Shown here one piece after another: positions 43,515 through 52,030 of a stretch of 64,000 bases of DNA; within the stretch, counting starts at the first letter, position 1, and each line of letters begins with the position of its first letter. The notes below the pieces were generated by a model. That model was not told where the DNA came from. It saw nothing but the letters and a program-made list of their open reading frames with translations, and did no database searches. This DNA comes from WRCA01 sp050943575 (GTDB taxonomy: Bacteria; Pseudomonadota; Alphaproteobacteria; Rs-D84). The stretch covers positions 16,904 to 80,903 of the forward strand of contig JBMNPL010000002.1 of assembly GCA_050943575.1 (NCBI GenBank), given 5' to 3'. The position numbers were made by a program, and so were the translations under genes.

Positions 43515-44951
43515 TCACTCACAATTAGTTTGTCCATTTATTTTACATTGCTTTATGTTTATACGACGCTCTAATCTTTGCCAAAAAACGAACTGACAAA
43601 CAATGTTTTGAGATATGGAATTTGAATTATATGCCGGGGCTGAAGGTAAAGAAGAAATTATTGTTTTACAACTAACTACTTCACCATCATCTAGATCTGG
43701 ATTTTTAAGTATTTGAAATTCATCATTATTTATTGTATCAGATAAAACATCCGGCAAAACAGAAACACCAGCCGGTCTAATATCCATAACTATTGCGCCA
43801 TCAATACCAGATAATAAAGCACTTGAAACCTGATCTCGTAAAGTTATAAATGCTGTGCTTATTTTTTGTGCCTCTATCCCACTTTTTGTCGCATATGTTA
43901 ATTCATATTCATCAATAAATACATCTTGACCACGTGATGCGTTTATAAATCCATTTATTTCTATATGTTCTGTATCTATAGAAATATTATTTAAAATAAC
44001 ATCACTATGAACATTCCAATCATACATCCCATAAAATCCAGTTCTTCCGACAGACATTGATAAAGAATTTATTAAAGCTGTATTAACATAAACATAACCT
44101 GGTAATCCATATTTAAACAAATATCGCCCTGATAACGAATTAGTTTTTAAATTACCACGATAAATATTTAATGGATTATCGCCATTGTTTGATTGAAATA
44201 CTGCACGATCAGAAGTTAAATAATTTATTTTATTTTTAAATCTTCTGTTATCACTAGAACCAACAATAGAAAGAGTATTAAAATTTCCATTATTTAAGTC
44301 TGCGTTTTTAGATACTAATGATGTGATATTTTTTATAGAAAAATTTCCCATATTTAAATCTGTATAAAATTTTGACCTATCAGGATCATTCGTTTTTCGA
44401 CGAACCAATTCTGAAAAATCATCATTAGTTGATACCAAAACATAAATAGCAGAAATATCCGGTTTTATCCCATAATCTTTTAAATTCTTATTCCATCCGC
44501 CTACCCCTTGTAAAACACCATTCTTATCCGATGTTGCAGCATTAGGCCCAATACGCGATATTAACTCTCTACGTTTTACTTCTGAAAGATCTCCATTATG
44601 CAAAATTATTAAACTTAATATTTCAGATTCATTTTTCACTGTTAAAAGTGATATTTTTTGTCCTATAATTGTTTGAGGAATAAACCCTAATGGTAATCCA
44701 AATGGTTCTAATAAATCTGAAAAGTCTTCACCAGCAATATTTTGTTGACCATAAGCAAGATTATCTTTACTTACTCTAATAAATTCTCGAGCAGCACGTA
44801 CCGCACTATTAGTTTGCTGTGCAATCGCATTTAACGAATAGTCATTTTTTCTTGATGATAGTTTTTGTGCCAAAAAAGGCATAAAAATCATAACTAAAGC
44901 AACTGCTAACAAAGCTTGCAGTAAAAAATTTCCACGGGATTCGCTTTGCAA
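43515..44951 (-). CDS. Large pseudopilin-like protein 3 (478 residues, TTG start)
   Basis: It begins with TTG at 44951, the only in-frame start near a GGGGGG ribosome site. The short leader MQSESRG is followed by NFLLQALLAVALVMIFMPFL, a prepilin-type helix in which the usual +5 Glu is Gln. The remaining 440 residues are strand-rich with repeated Asn/Asp turns (DLNMGNFSIKNITSLVSKNA, DLNNGNFNTLSIVGS), like its two neighbours, and the C-terminus has three Cys (VSCKT, IVCQF, IKQCKINGQTNC). It is the first gene of the three-gene unit. Loss of Glu+5 is a feature of the GspK/PilX-type tip subunits, which would fit a tip role. Confidence 0.55.
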   Translation of the reverse strand: MQSESRGNFLLQALLAVALVMIFMPFLAQKLSSRKNDYSLNAIAQQTNSAVRAAREFIRVSKDNLAYGQQNIAGEDFSDLLEPFGLPLGFIPQTIIGQKISLLTVKNESEILSLIILHNGDLSEVKRRELISRIGPNAATSDKNGVLQGVGGWNKNLKDYGIKPDISAIYVLVSTNDDFSELVRRKTNDPDRSKFYTDLNMGNFSIKNITSLVSKNADLNNGNFNTLSIVGSSDNRRFKNKINYLTSDRAVFQSNNGDNPLNIYRGNLKTNSLSGRYLFKYGLPGYVYVNTALINSLSMSVGRTGFYGMYDWNVHSDVILNNISIDTEHIEINGFINASRGQDVFIDEYELTYATKSGIEAQKISTAFITLRDQVSSALLSGIDGAIVMDIRPAGVSVLPDVLSDTINNDEFQILKNPDLDDGEVVSCKTIISSLPSAPAYNSNSISQNIVCQFVFWQRLERRINIKQCKINGQTNCE

Positions 44952-45093
44952 AATATGTCCCCCCTACGTATTTGATAATAACTATAAAAAAATTTTATTG
45001 CAATTGGTTTTAACACGTTGTAATATCAAAATATCGTGAAGTGATTTAATGATTTACTTACGACTTATTTCCATTATATAAAAAAGAAACAAT

Positions 45094-45390
45094 ATGCAAA
45101 ACAATAATAATAAAAAACAAATGTCAGTTGGGCTTATGATTCAACGTTGTCATAGATTGCGTCAAAAACGGAAACAATATATGGACCAAGCCCGCCAAAC
45201 AAGCGATTCTATTGAACGTGAAAGAATATTACAAATGGCGGAACATTATGGACGTGTTGTAAACGAAGAACAATCTAAAATAGATACCTCGCGTGATCCA
45301 CGTGATAAATGTAATACAACTTCTGAATCTGTAGAAGAAAAATTAGACGAAGAAGAAAACGGATTTCCCGACTTTATTTCTCAACTATAA
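45094..45390 (+). CDS. DUF4167-like small protein
   Basis: The 98-residue hydrophilic protein contains LRQKRKQYMDQARQTSDSIE followed by RERILQMAEHYGRVVNEEQS, which resembles the helical core of DUF4167 (a YLQLARDAQSSGDRV...AEHYYRI pattern), a domain I associate with alphaproteobacteria. The C-terminal third is acidic and probably disordered. It is 9 bases upstream of serS and in the same direction, so co-transcribed. Its role is unknown. Confidence 0.65.
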   Translation: MQNNNNKKQMSVGLMIQRCHRLRQKRKQYMDQARQTSDSIERERILQMAEHYGRVVNEEQSKIDTSRDPRDKCNTTSESVEEKLDEEENGFPDFISQL

Positions 45391-45399
45391 GGTTATAAT

Positions 45400-46683
45400 A
45401 TGCTAGATATAAAATTTATTCGCGAAAATCCAAATAAAGTTAAATGGGCTTGTAAGGTTAAAGGGTTTGACGATAATATTGATAAAATTTTAGAATTAGA
45501 TAAACGTGTTCGTGCATTAAAAACCAGTACGCAAACAAAAGTTGCTGAAAAAAATAAAATCACTGCACAAATTGCAAATGCGACACAAGACACACGAACA
45601 ACTCTGATTACACAATCAAAACAAATTAATGAACAAATATCTAATGAATTGCAAGAGCTTACAAATGCTGAAACTATACTAAATGAATTACTTTTATCTA
45701 TACCCCAAATTCCTAGTGATAATGCCCCAATTGGTAAAGATGATAATGACAATATAGAAGTTAAACGTATCGGGACACCACGTGAATTTTCTGGATTTAC
45801 ACTACGTCCACAGTGGGAATTATTAGATATGAACAATTGGTGGATCCCAGAAAAAATCTCCGAAATATGTGGAACCAGAACTTATGCATTAATGGGTGAA
45901 GCAGCAGAACTAGATCTTGCTATACAAACATTTGTTATACAAAAATTAATAACCAAAGGTTTTAAATTTATTCAAGTTCCTGCAATTGTAAAAACTAAAC
46001 CGATTTTTGATGCTGGGCATTTTAAAGGTTCCGACCCCAAAATTATGGAAAATGATGTATTTCAATTAACTAGTTTTGATAGATGTTTAGGCGGAACTGC
46101 AGAAATTGTTTTAAACTCATTACATAATAATGAAATTTTAAACGAAAAACAATTGCCTATTAAATATGTGGGTTTTAGCGAATGTTTCCGTAAAGAAGCC
46201 GGTGCTGCCGGTCGCGATACTCGCGGAATTATGCGTATTCATGAATTTCATAAAGTTGAACAATATGTTTTTTGCACACCTGAACAATCTGACGAAATGC
46301 ACGAACATTTACTAAATAATCTATGTGAAGTTATGGAAGATTTTGAGTTACCTTATCGTGTTTTGGAATGTTGTACTGGTGATATGGGATTTAATAAAAT
46401 TAAAATGAATGATGTTGAGGCTTGGGTTCCAAGTGAAGGTCGATATCGAGAATTAGGTAGTTGTTCGTCAATTGGAGAATTTCAAGCACGCAGAACCAAT
46501 ACTCGTTATCGTGAAAATAGTACAAACGAAATTAAATTCTGCGCAACATTAAACAATACAGGAATTGCACTGCCACGCGCAATTGTGCCAATTATTGAAA
46601 ATCATCAAAACGCGGATGGATCTGTTAATATTCCAAAAGCTTTACAACCTTTAATGAGTGGAAGAACTAAAATAGGTGGATAA
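45400..46683 (+). CDS. serS: Serine--tRNA ligase
   Basis: It charges tRNA-Ser and tRNA-Sec. The 427-residue class II enzyme has the N-terminal long coiled-coil arm (about 30-100, LDKRVRALKTSTQTKVAEKN), the TSE segment here as LGGTAEI, motif 2 VGFSECFRKEAGAAGRDTRG, and motif 3 with NTGIALPRAIVPIIENHQ. GEFQARRTNTRY is the conserved serine-binding strand. A terminator follows at 46691. Confidence 0.96.
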   Translation: MLDIKFIRENPNKVKWACKVKGFDDNIDKILELDKRVRALKTSTQTKVAEKNKITAQIANATQDTRTTLITQSKQINEQISNELQELTNAETILNELLLSIPQIPSDNAPIGKDDNDNIEVKRIGTPREFSGFTLRPQWELLDMNNWWIPEKISEICGTRTYALMGEAAELDLAIQTFVIQKLITKGFKFIQVPAIVKTKPIFDAGHFKGSDPKIMENDVFQLTSFDRCLGGTAEIVLNSLHNNEILNEKQLPIKYVGFSECFRKEAGAAGRDTRGIMRIHEFHKVEQYVFCTPEQSDEMHEHLLNNLCEVMEDFELPYRVLECCTGDMGFNKIKMNDVEAWVPSEGRYRELGSCSSIGEFQARRTNTRYRENSTNEIKFCATLNNTGIALPRAIVPIIENHQNADGSVNIPKALQPLMSGRTKIGG

Positions 46684-46690
46684 AAATGGA

Positions 46691-46720
46691 AAAAGATAAT
46701 TTTCAAAGATTATCTTTTTT
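46691..46720 (+). terminator. Terminator after serS
   Basis: The 10-base stem AAAAGATAAT/ATTATCTTTT with an 8-base loop and trailing T lies 8 bases past the serS stop. The stem is AT-rich. Confidence 0.6.
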
Positions 46721-46825
46721 CAGAATTATTAATAAATATATAAAACCCTTACACCTATTGAATTAAAAAGATTAGAACAAATAATAAAAACTAAAGTTTT
46801 AAGTAAATAACCGTAGTAATAAAAA

Positions 46826-48658
46826 ATGAAAATTAGAAACATAGCAATTATTGCACACGTTGATCATGGAAAAACAACCCTTGTTGATAATATGTTAAAA
46901 CAAGCCGGAACTTTTCGCGATAATGAACGTGTAAATGAACGAGTAATGGATAGCGGTGATATAGAACGCGAACGTGGGATTACTATTTCCGCAAAACCAA
47001 CTAGTATTCTATGGAAAGATTACAAAATCAATATTGTTGATACACCTGGGCATGCTGATTTTGGCGGTGAAGTTGAACGTATTTTAAATATGGTTGATGG
47101 TGTAGTATTGTTAGTAGATGCATCAGAAGGCCCCATGCCACAAACTAAATTTGTATTATCTAAAGCATTGAAACTAGGACTCCGCCCCATCGTTTGTATA
47201 AACAAAATTGATAAACAAGATGCACGCCCAGACGAAGTTCTTAGTGAAACTTTTGATCTGTTTGATAAACTAGGTGCAACTGATGCTCAGCTTGATTTTC
47301 CATATGTTTATGCCGCCGGTCGTGATGGTTGGGCTGTTCGTGATTTAAAAAATGATAAAGGTAAAAATTTAATACCTTTATTTCAATTGATTATTGATCA
47401 TGTCCCAGCACCCGATTGTGGTGAATCAGGTAAATGTGATATAAATGCCCCATTTCGTATGCTGGTAACAACATTAGAAGCAGACCCATATGTAGGTAGA
47501 ATTTTAACTGGAAAAATTGAATCTGGAACAATACGTGTTGGTCAATCAGTTAAAGCAATTAATATGCAAGGTGAATTTATCGAGAATGCTAAAATAACAA
47601 AAATTATAGAACATTGTGGTATTGAAAAATCATCTCTGGAATCTGCTAATGCCGGAGATATTGTTGTTATTGCTGGTTTTAATAAAGCAACAGTTGCTGA
47701 TACTTTATGCGATCCATCAATAAACGAACCCATTGATGCATTACCAATAGATCCACCAACATTAACTATGACATTTTTTGTTAATACTAGCCCATTAGCC
47801 GGTAAAAGTGGTGGTAAAAAACTAACCAGCCGAATGATTGGTGAAAGATTGTTTAAAGAAGCTGAAACAAATATCGCATTGCGTGTAACACAAAGTACAA
47901 ACAACGAAGCTTTTGAAGTATCTGGTCGAGGTGAATTACAGCTTGGTATTTTGATTGAAACAATGCGTCGTGAAGGGTTTGAACTTTCTGTATCCAGACC
48001 ACATGTTGTGTTTCAAAAAGATAAAGATGGAAATGACCTGGAACCAATTGAAGATGTTGTAATTGATGTTGATGATGAATTTTCAGGTATCGTTATTGAA
48101 AAAATGACTAAACGTAAAGCTGTAATTACAGAAATGAAACCATCTGGTATCGGTAAAACACGTATTGTTTTTTCAGCCCCTTCACGCGGATTGATAGGTT
48201 ATTTATCAGAATTTAGAACTGATACTCGTGGCACTGGGATTATGAATCGCATATTTAATAAATACGATTTTTATCGCGGAGATATAGAAACATATAGACC
48301 TGGTGTTTTAGTATCTATGGAAAATGGTACAGCAACAACTTATGCTTTATTTAATTTGCAACCACGCGGAACATTATTTATTAAACCACAAACTTTAGTA
48401 TACAATGGAATGATTATCGGTGAACATACCAAAGAAAATGATCTGGAAGTAAATCCAGTTAAAGGTAAAGAATTAACAAATGTGCGCAGTGTTATAGCAG
48501 ATGAAAAATTATTCTTATCACCACCCAGACAAATATCATTAGAAGAAGCCTTATCTTATATTCAAGATGATGAACTAGTGGAAGTAACACCACAAATTAT
48601 CAGACTTAGAAAAAAAGAATTAAACGCAACATTAAGAAAAAAAGATAGAAAAAATTAA
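46826..48658 (+). CDS. typA: Ribosome-associated GTPase TypA/BipA
   Basis: This translational GTPase is involved in ribosome assembly and stress adaptation. The 610-residue protein has G1 AHVDHGKTTLVDNML, G2 RERGITISAK, G3 VDTPGHADFGGEVER, G4 CINKIDKQDA, and the EF-G-like domains III and V with SGRGELQLGILIETMRREGFE, then the TypA-specific C-terminal domain (GTRGTGIMNRIF, EHTKENDLEVNPVKGKELTN). It is stand-alone, between serS and a bidirectional terminator. Confidence 0.97.
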   Translation: MKIRNIAIIAHVDHGKTTLVDNMLKQAGTFRDNERVNERVMDSGDIERERGITISAKPTSILWKDYKINIVDTPGHADFGGEVERILNMVDGVVLLVDASEGPMPQTKFVLSKALKLGLRPIVCINKIDKQDARPDEVLSETFDLFDKLGATDAQLDFPYVYAAGRDGWAVRDLKNDKGKNLIPLFQLIIDHVPAPDCGESGKCDINAPFRMLVTTLEADPYVGRILTGKIESGTIRVGQSVKAINMQGEFIENAKITKIIEHCGIEKSSLESANAGDIVVIAGFNKATVADTLCDPSINEPIDALPIDPPTLTMTFFVNTSPLAGKSGGKKLTSRMIGERLFKEAETNIALRVTQSTNNEAFEVSGRGELQLGILIETMRREGFELSVSRPHVVFQKDKDGNDLEPIEDVVIDVDDEFSGIVIEKMTKRKAVITEMKPSGIGKTRIVFSAPSRGLIGYLSEFRTDTRGTGIMNRIFNKYDFYRGDIETYRPGVLVSMENGTATTYALFNLQPRGTLFIKPQTLVYNGMIIGEHTKENDLEVNPVKGKELTNVRSVIADEKLFLSPPRQISLEEALSYIQDDELVEVTPQIIRLRKKELNATLRKKDRKN

Positions 48659-48684
48659 AAAAGCCGGTTAAGACCAGCTTTTTT
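48657..48684. terminator. Bidirectional terminator between typA and kdsA
   Basis: The stem AAAGCCGGT/ACCAGCTTT, with one C-A mismatch on the plus strand that becomes a G-U pair on the minus strand, has A and T tracts on both sides. Confidence 0.75.
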
Positions 48685-49519
48685 AAATAATTATTAAATT
48701 AGATTTAGCAATTTCATCTATTTGTTTCCAGATTTTCAATTCTTTTTCCATATCTGAAAGTTTAATCATATTTGGTCCATCACATGGTGCAGAATCTGGA
48801 TTATCATGAACCTCTGTAAATACTGCCGCTACACCAATTGCTAATGCGGCACGTGCAATAACAGGGGCAAGACGTCTATCACCACCACTGGTACAACCAC
48901 TACTTGCTGGCTGTTGAATTCCGTGTGTTGCATCAATCACGACAGGTACACCCAACGATGACATCCATGGAATACTGCGCATATCAACAACATAATTATT
49001 ATAACCAAAACTAGTACCACGTTCACATAATAAAATATTTTCATTCCCAGAATCATACATTTTACCTAATGTAGATTTCATATCATGTGGTGCAGACCAT
49101 TGTGGTTTTTTTATATTTATCGGTTTTCCTGTTTTAGCCGCTGACACTAATAAATCTGTCTGTCGTGCTAAAAAAGCCGGTATTTGTAAAATATCAACAT
49201 GTGGTGCAACAATCTCAGCTTGATCAGGTAAATGAATATCTGTAATACACGCACATCCAATTTTTTCACGAATTTCATCAAATACTTTCATTGAATAATC
49301 TAAACCTGCCCCGCGCTTTGATGAAATTGATGTTCTGTTTGCTTTATCAAAACTAGTTTTAAATACAAATGGTATTCCTAATTTATTAGTTATTTTTGTT
49401 AAATTTTCAGCCATAAACATTGCATGATCTCGTGATTCCAGTGCACATGGTCCAGCAATTAAAACAAATGGTAAATCATTTCCAAAAACAACTTTATCTG
49501 AAATTTTTATGTGTTTCAT
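48683..49519 (-). CDS. kdsA: Kdo-8-phosphate synthase
   Basis: It condenses phosphoenolpyruvate with arabinose 5-phosphate to Kdo-8-phosphate for the LPS inner core. From the ATG at 49519 the protein has 278 residues, the usual length. Motifs include LIAGPCALESRDH, FKTSFDKANRTS, DIHLPDQAE, DILQIPAFLARQTDLL, GTSFGYNNYVVDMRS and the C-terminal FTEVHDNPDSAPCDGPNM. The ATG overlaps the kdsB stop by 4 bases. Together with kdsB it shows that the organism makes Kdo and therefore LPS. Confidence 0.97.
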   Translation of the reverse strand: MKHIKISDKVVFGNDLPFVLIAGPCALESRDHAMFMAENLTKITNKLGIPFVFKTSFDKANRTSISSKRGAGLDYSMKVFDEIREKIGCACITDIHLPDQAEIVAPHVDILQIPAFLARQTDLLVSAAKTGKPINIKKPQWSAPHDMKSTLGKMYDSGNENILLCERGTSFGYNNYVVDMRSIPWMSSLGVPVVIDATHGIQQPASSGCTSGGDRRLAPVIARAALAIGVAAVFTEVHDNPDSAPCDGPNMIKLSDMEKELKIWKQIDEIAKSNLIII

Positions 49520-50271
49520 TTTATATATTTCCTTATTTCTTCCAAATCCTCTGCAGTATTTACATCTGCTGGTGCACATTTATCTATTCGAGTATCATCC
49601 AAAATAACTGCGAAAACACTCATACCATTTTCCAAAAATCGTAATTGTTCTAAACTTTCTGTTTTTTCCAATTCGCCAACTGGTAATTCAATAAATTTGC
49701 GTAAAGATTTTAAATTATACGCATACATTCCAATATGCCAAAAAGCTTTGTCAGTACACCCTTCTTTACGATTGAACGGAATCGGACTGCGTGAAAAATA
49801 CAAACAACGTCCGCTTGATTGAACTATTGCCACCTTTACAACAGAGGAATTCATAATTAATTTTTCATCATCTATTGGTTGAACTACCGTTACTAAGTCT
49901 GCATTATTTTTTTCTAATATTTCTGCCAAATGTTGACTTATTTTTGGATTTACATTTACATCATCACCTTGAAAATTTATAACAAAGTCGTATTTATCAC
50001 CATTTGGATCAATTATATCTAATGCTTGAGCAATACGATCTGTACCAGATGGACAATTTGGATCTGTCATAATTGCTTGTGCACCAAAACTAATTGCATG
50101 TTGAAAATATTCATCATTATCAATAGCAATATAAACATCATTTGGATTAAATTCTGTAATAACTGATTCATAAACCCGCTGCATTAATGATTTTCCATTA
50201 ATATCAACCAAATGCTTTTTTGCCAATCTTTCAGATCCTGCACGACAAGGAATTATTACACATGTTTTCAT
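49516..50271 (-). CDS. kdsB: CMP-Kdo synthetase
   Basis: It activates Kdo with CTP. The 251-residue nucleotidyltransferase has IIPCRAGSERLAKKHL (P-loop-like CTP site), YIAIDNDEYF, TDPNCPSGTDRIAQAL, NFQGDDVNVNP (the usual NxQGDxP), and HIGMYAYNLKSLRKF. It overlaps kdsA and the HAD gene upstream by 4 bases each, giving a tightly coupled HAD-kdsB-kdsA unit behind recA. CMP-Kdo synthetases usually show RLPGK in the first motif; RLAKK here is a mild variant. Confidence 0.95.
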   Translation of the reverse strand: MKTCVIIPCRAGSERLAKKHLVDINGKSLMQRVYESVITEFNPNDVYIAIDNDEYFQHAISFGAQAIMTDPNCPSGTDRIAQALDIIDPNGDKYDFVINFQGDDVNVNPKISQHLAEILEKNNADLVTVVQPIDDEKLIMNSSVVKVAIVQSSGRCLYFSRSPIPFNRKEGCTDKAFWHIGMYAYNLKSLRKFIELPVGELEKTESLEQLRFLENGMSVFAVILDDTRIDKCAPADVNTAEDLEEIRKYIK

Positions 50272-50903
50272 AATCCATTTTCCTTTTTTATATATTTTAT
50301 CAAATCAGTATAATTATAAAATTCAGGAACTTTTAAATCTTTAGGTGTATCAGTAGTAAATTCACTACGAAATCGTATTGGTTTGACCTCAGCGCGAATC
50401 GCCGCGCGCAAATTATAAGGCCGATCATCAACTAGTATAGTTTCTGAAGGATTCCAATTATTTTCCACCATATATTTTAACATATTTTCTTCTTTGGTAT
50501 CACCATGCGGAGTAATTTTTATATCAATTGGTAAATCCCCAATAAGTTTTTTAAGCAAATTAATCTTACGCGTACCTGCTCCTGTTGCTGACATTGTAGT
50601 TTGATTAATTTTCATATTGTGTAATTGCAAAATCGTATCGCGTGCACCATAATATAAAGGACGATCGTCAAAAAATTCGGAAGTTATAAAATCATTATTC
50701 ATAGCATCGCCATAAAGCGGATGGATAGATAATTCTAAACCAGCATATTCAGAATTAGTCGGGAGAGCTTTTGCAAGATCTTTATATTTAAGATCTACAA
50801 ACATTTCACGCCAATTTTTATGTTGTGTCAAAAATTTATAATACGCATGATTTAAATTTGCAAGAACACCATCTACATCCCAAAATATGTTTTTTATTTT
50901 CAT
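50268..50903 (-). CDS. HAD-family hydrolase in the kds operon
   Basis: The 211-residue protein has HAD motif 1 FWDVDGVLANLNHAYY (nucleophile and second Asp), motif 2 in TTMSATGAGTRK, a motif 3 Lys in the following helix, and motif 4 TILVDDRPYNLRAA. A small helical cap lies between motif 1 and motif 2 (about 20-95). True KdsC is a shorter C0-type HAD without a cap, so this is a different subfamily. Its overlap with kdsB suggests it might supply Kdo-8-phosphate phosphatase activity, but that is inference from position only; other sugar-phosphate or nucleotide substrates are equally possible. Confidence 0.8.
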   Translation of the reverse strand: MKIKNIFWDVDGVLANLNHAYYKFLTQHKNWREMFVDLKYKDLAKALPTNSEYAGLELSIHPLYGDAMNNDFITSEFFDDRPLYYGARDTILQLHNMKINQTTMSATGAGTRKINLLKKLIGDLPIDIKITPHGDTKEENMLKYMVENNWNPSETILVDDRPYNLRAAIRAEVKPIRFRSEFTTDTPKDLKVPEFYNYTDLIKYIKKENGL

Positions 50904-50905
50904 AA

Positions 50906-51973
50906 TTATTCTGCAATTTCATCTTCTGAATCTGGCCCAACTGTCATTTCTTGGGCTAATCCAGCAGATTTTTCCATAATCTTTTCCAATAATTCTTTTT
51001 GAACATCTTGATTATCTTTCAGCCATTGACGAGCATTTGCTTCACCTTGACCAATACGTTCCGAATTATAAGAATAATAAGAACCGGCTTTTTCAATCAA
51101 ATTCATTTTTACACCTAGATCTAAAATTTCAGATTCACGAGAAATTCCTTCACCATACATAATTTTAAAATCAACTGTACGAAAAGGTGGCGCAACTTTA
51201 TTTTTTACAACTTTAACACGTGTTTCATTTCCAACAACCTCATCTTTATCTTTAATTGCACCTGTACGACGAATATCTAAACGAACTGATGCGTAAAATT
51301 TAAGTGCATTACCACCAGAAGTTGTTTCTGGATTTCCAAACATAACACCTATTTTCATACGAATTTGATTAATGAAAATTAATAAAGTATTACTACGCGA
51401 AACACTACCAGCTAATTTTTTCAACGATTGAGACATTAAACGTGCTGTAGTTCCAACAAAACTATCACCCATATTTCCTTCAAGCTCTGCTTTAGTTACA
51501 AGTGCAGCAACAGAATCAACCACAACTACATCAACTGCGCCAGATTTAATAAGCGTATCTGCAATTTCTAATGCTTGCTCTCCTGAATCTGGTTGTGAAA
51601 TAATTAAATTTGCAACATCTACCCCTAATTTTCTAGCATAACTAGGATCTAAAGCATTCTCAGCATCAATATAAGCACAAGTGCCACCTTTTTTTTGTGC
51701 CTCGGCAACAGCATGAAGTGCCAATGTTGTTTTACCAGAACTTTCAGGACCATAAATTTCAACTATGCGACCTTTGGGATAACCACCAATTCCTAAAGCA
51801 ATATCTAGTCCCAAACTACCTGAAGATATAGCCTCTATATTTTGTTGAGAGCCATCACCCATTTTCATAATCGCTTCTTTACCAAATTGTTTTTGAATTT
51901 GGGCAAGAGCTGCTTCTAATGCTGGATTTTTCTTTTGAGATAATGTTTCTTTTTGAACTTCTTTTTTCGCCAT
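50906..51973 (-). CDS. recA: Recombinase RecA
   Basis: It forms the strand-exchange filament and induces the SOS response. From the ATG at 51973 (strong AAGGAG site) the protein has 355 residues: N-terminal KNPALEAALAQIQKQFGKEA, Walker A GPESSGKTTLALH, Walker B VVVVDSVAALV, L1/L2 loops with EGNMGDSFVGTTARLMSQ and FINQIRMKIGVMFGNPETT, and an acidic C-terminus. No clear LexA box was seen upstream. The HAD-kdsB-kdsA genes follow 2 bases after its stop, an unusual company for recA. Confidence 0.98.
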   Translation of the reverse strand: MAKKEVQKETLSQKKNPALEAALAQIQKQFGKEAIMKMGDGSQQNIEAISSGSLGLDIALGIGGYPKGRIVEIYGPESSGKTTLALHAVAEAQKKGGTCAYIDAENALDPSYARKLGVDVANLIISQPDSGEQALEIADTLIKSGAVDVVVVDSVAALVTKAELEGNMGDSFVGTTARLMSQSLKKLAGSVSRSNTLLIFINQIRMKIGVMFGNPETTSGGNALKFYASVRLDIRRTGAIKDKDEVVGNETRVKVVKNKVAPPFRTVDFKIMYGEGISRESEILDLGVKMNLIEKAGSYYSYNSERIGQGEANARQWLKDNQDVQKELLEKIMEKSAGLAQEMTVGPDSEDEIAE

Positions 51974-52030
51974 AAAATTCTCCTTAATTATCAAAATGAT
52001 ATTAATAATTTAAGCAAAAATTAGCAATGA

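Noticed and set aside
46722..46810. Possible gene remnant (TPIELKRLEQIIKTKVLSK) between serS and typA
   Set aside because: The frame has no start codon, is only about 24 codons long and matches nothing I recognise; chance coding in AT-rich DNA is as likely.
51974..52030. LexA/SOS box upstream of recA
   Set aside because: No GTTC-type or GAAC-type paired motif could be recognised in the short gap.
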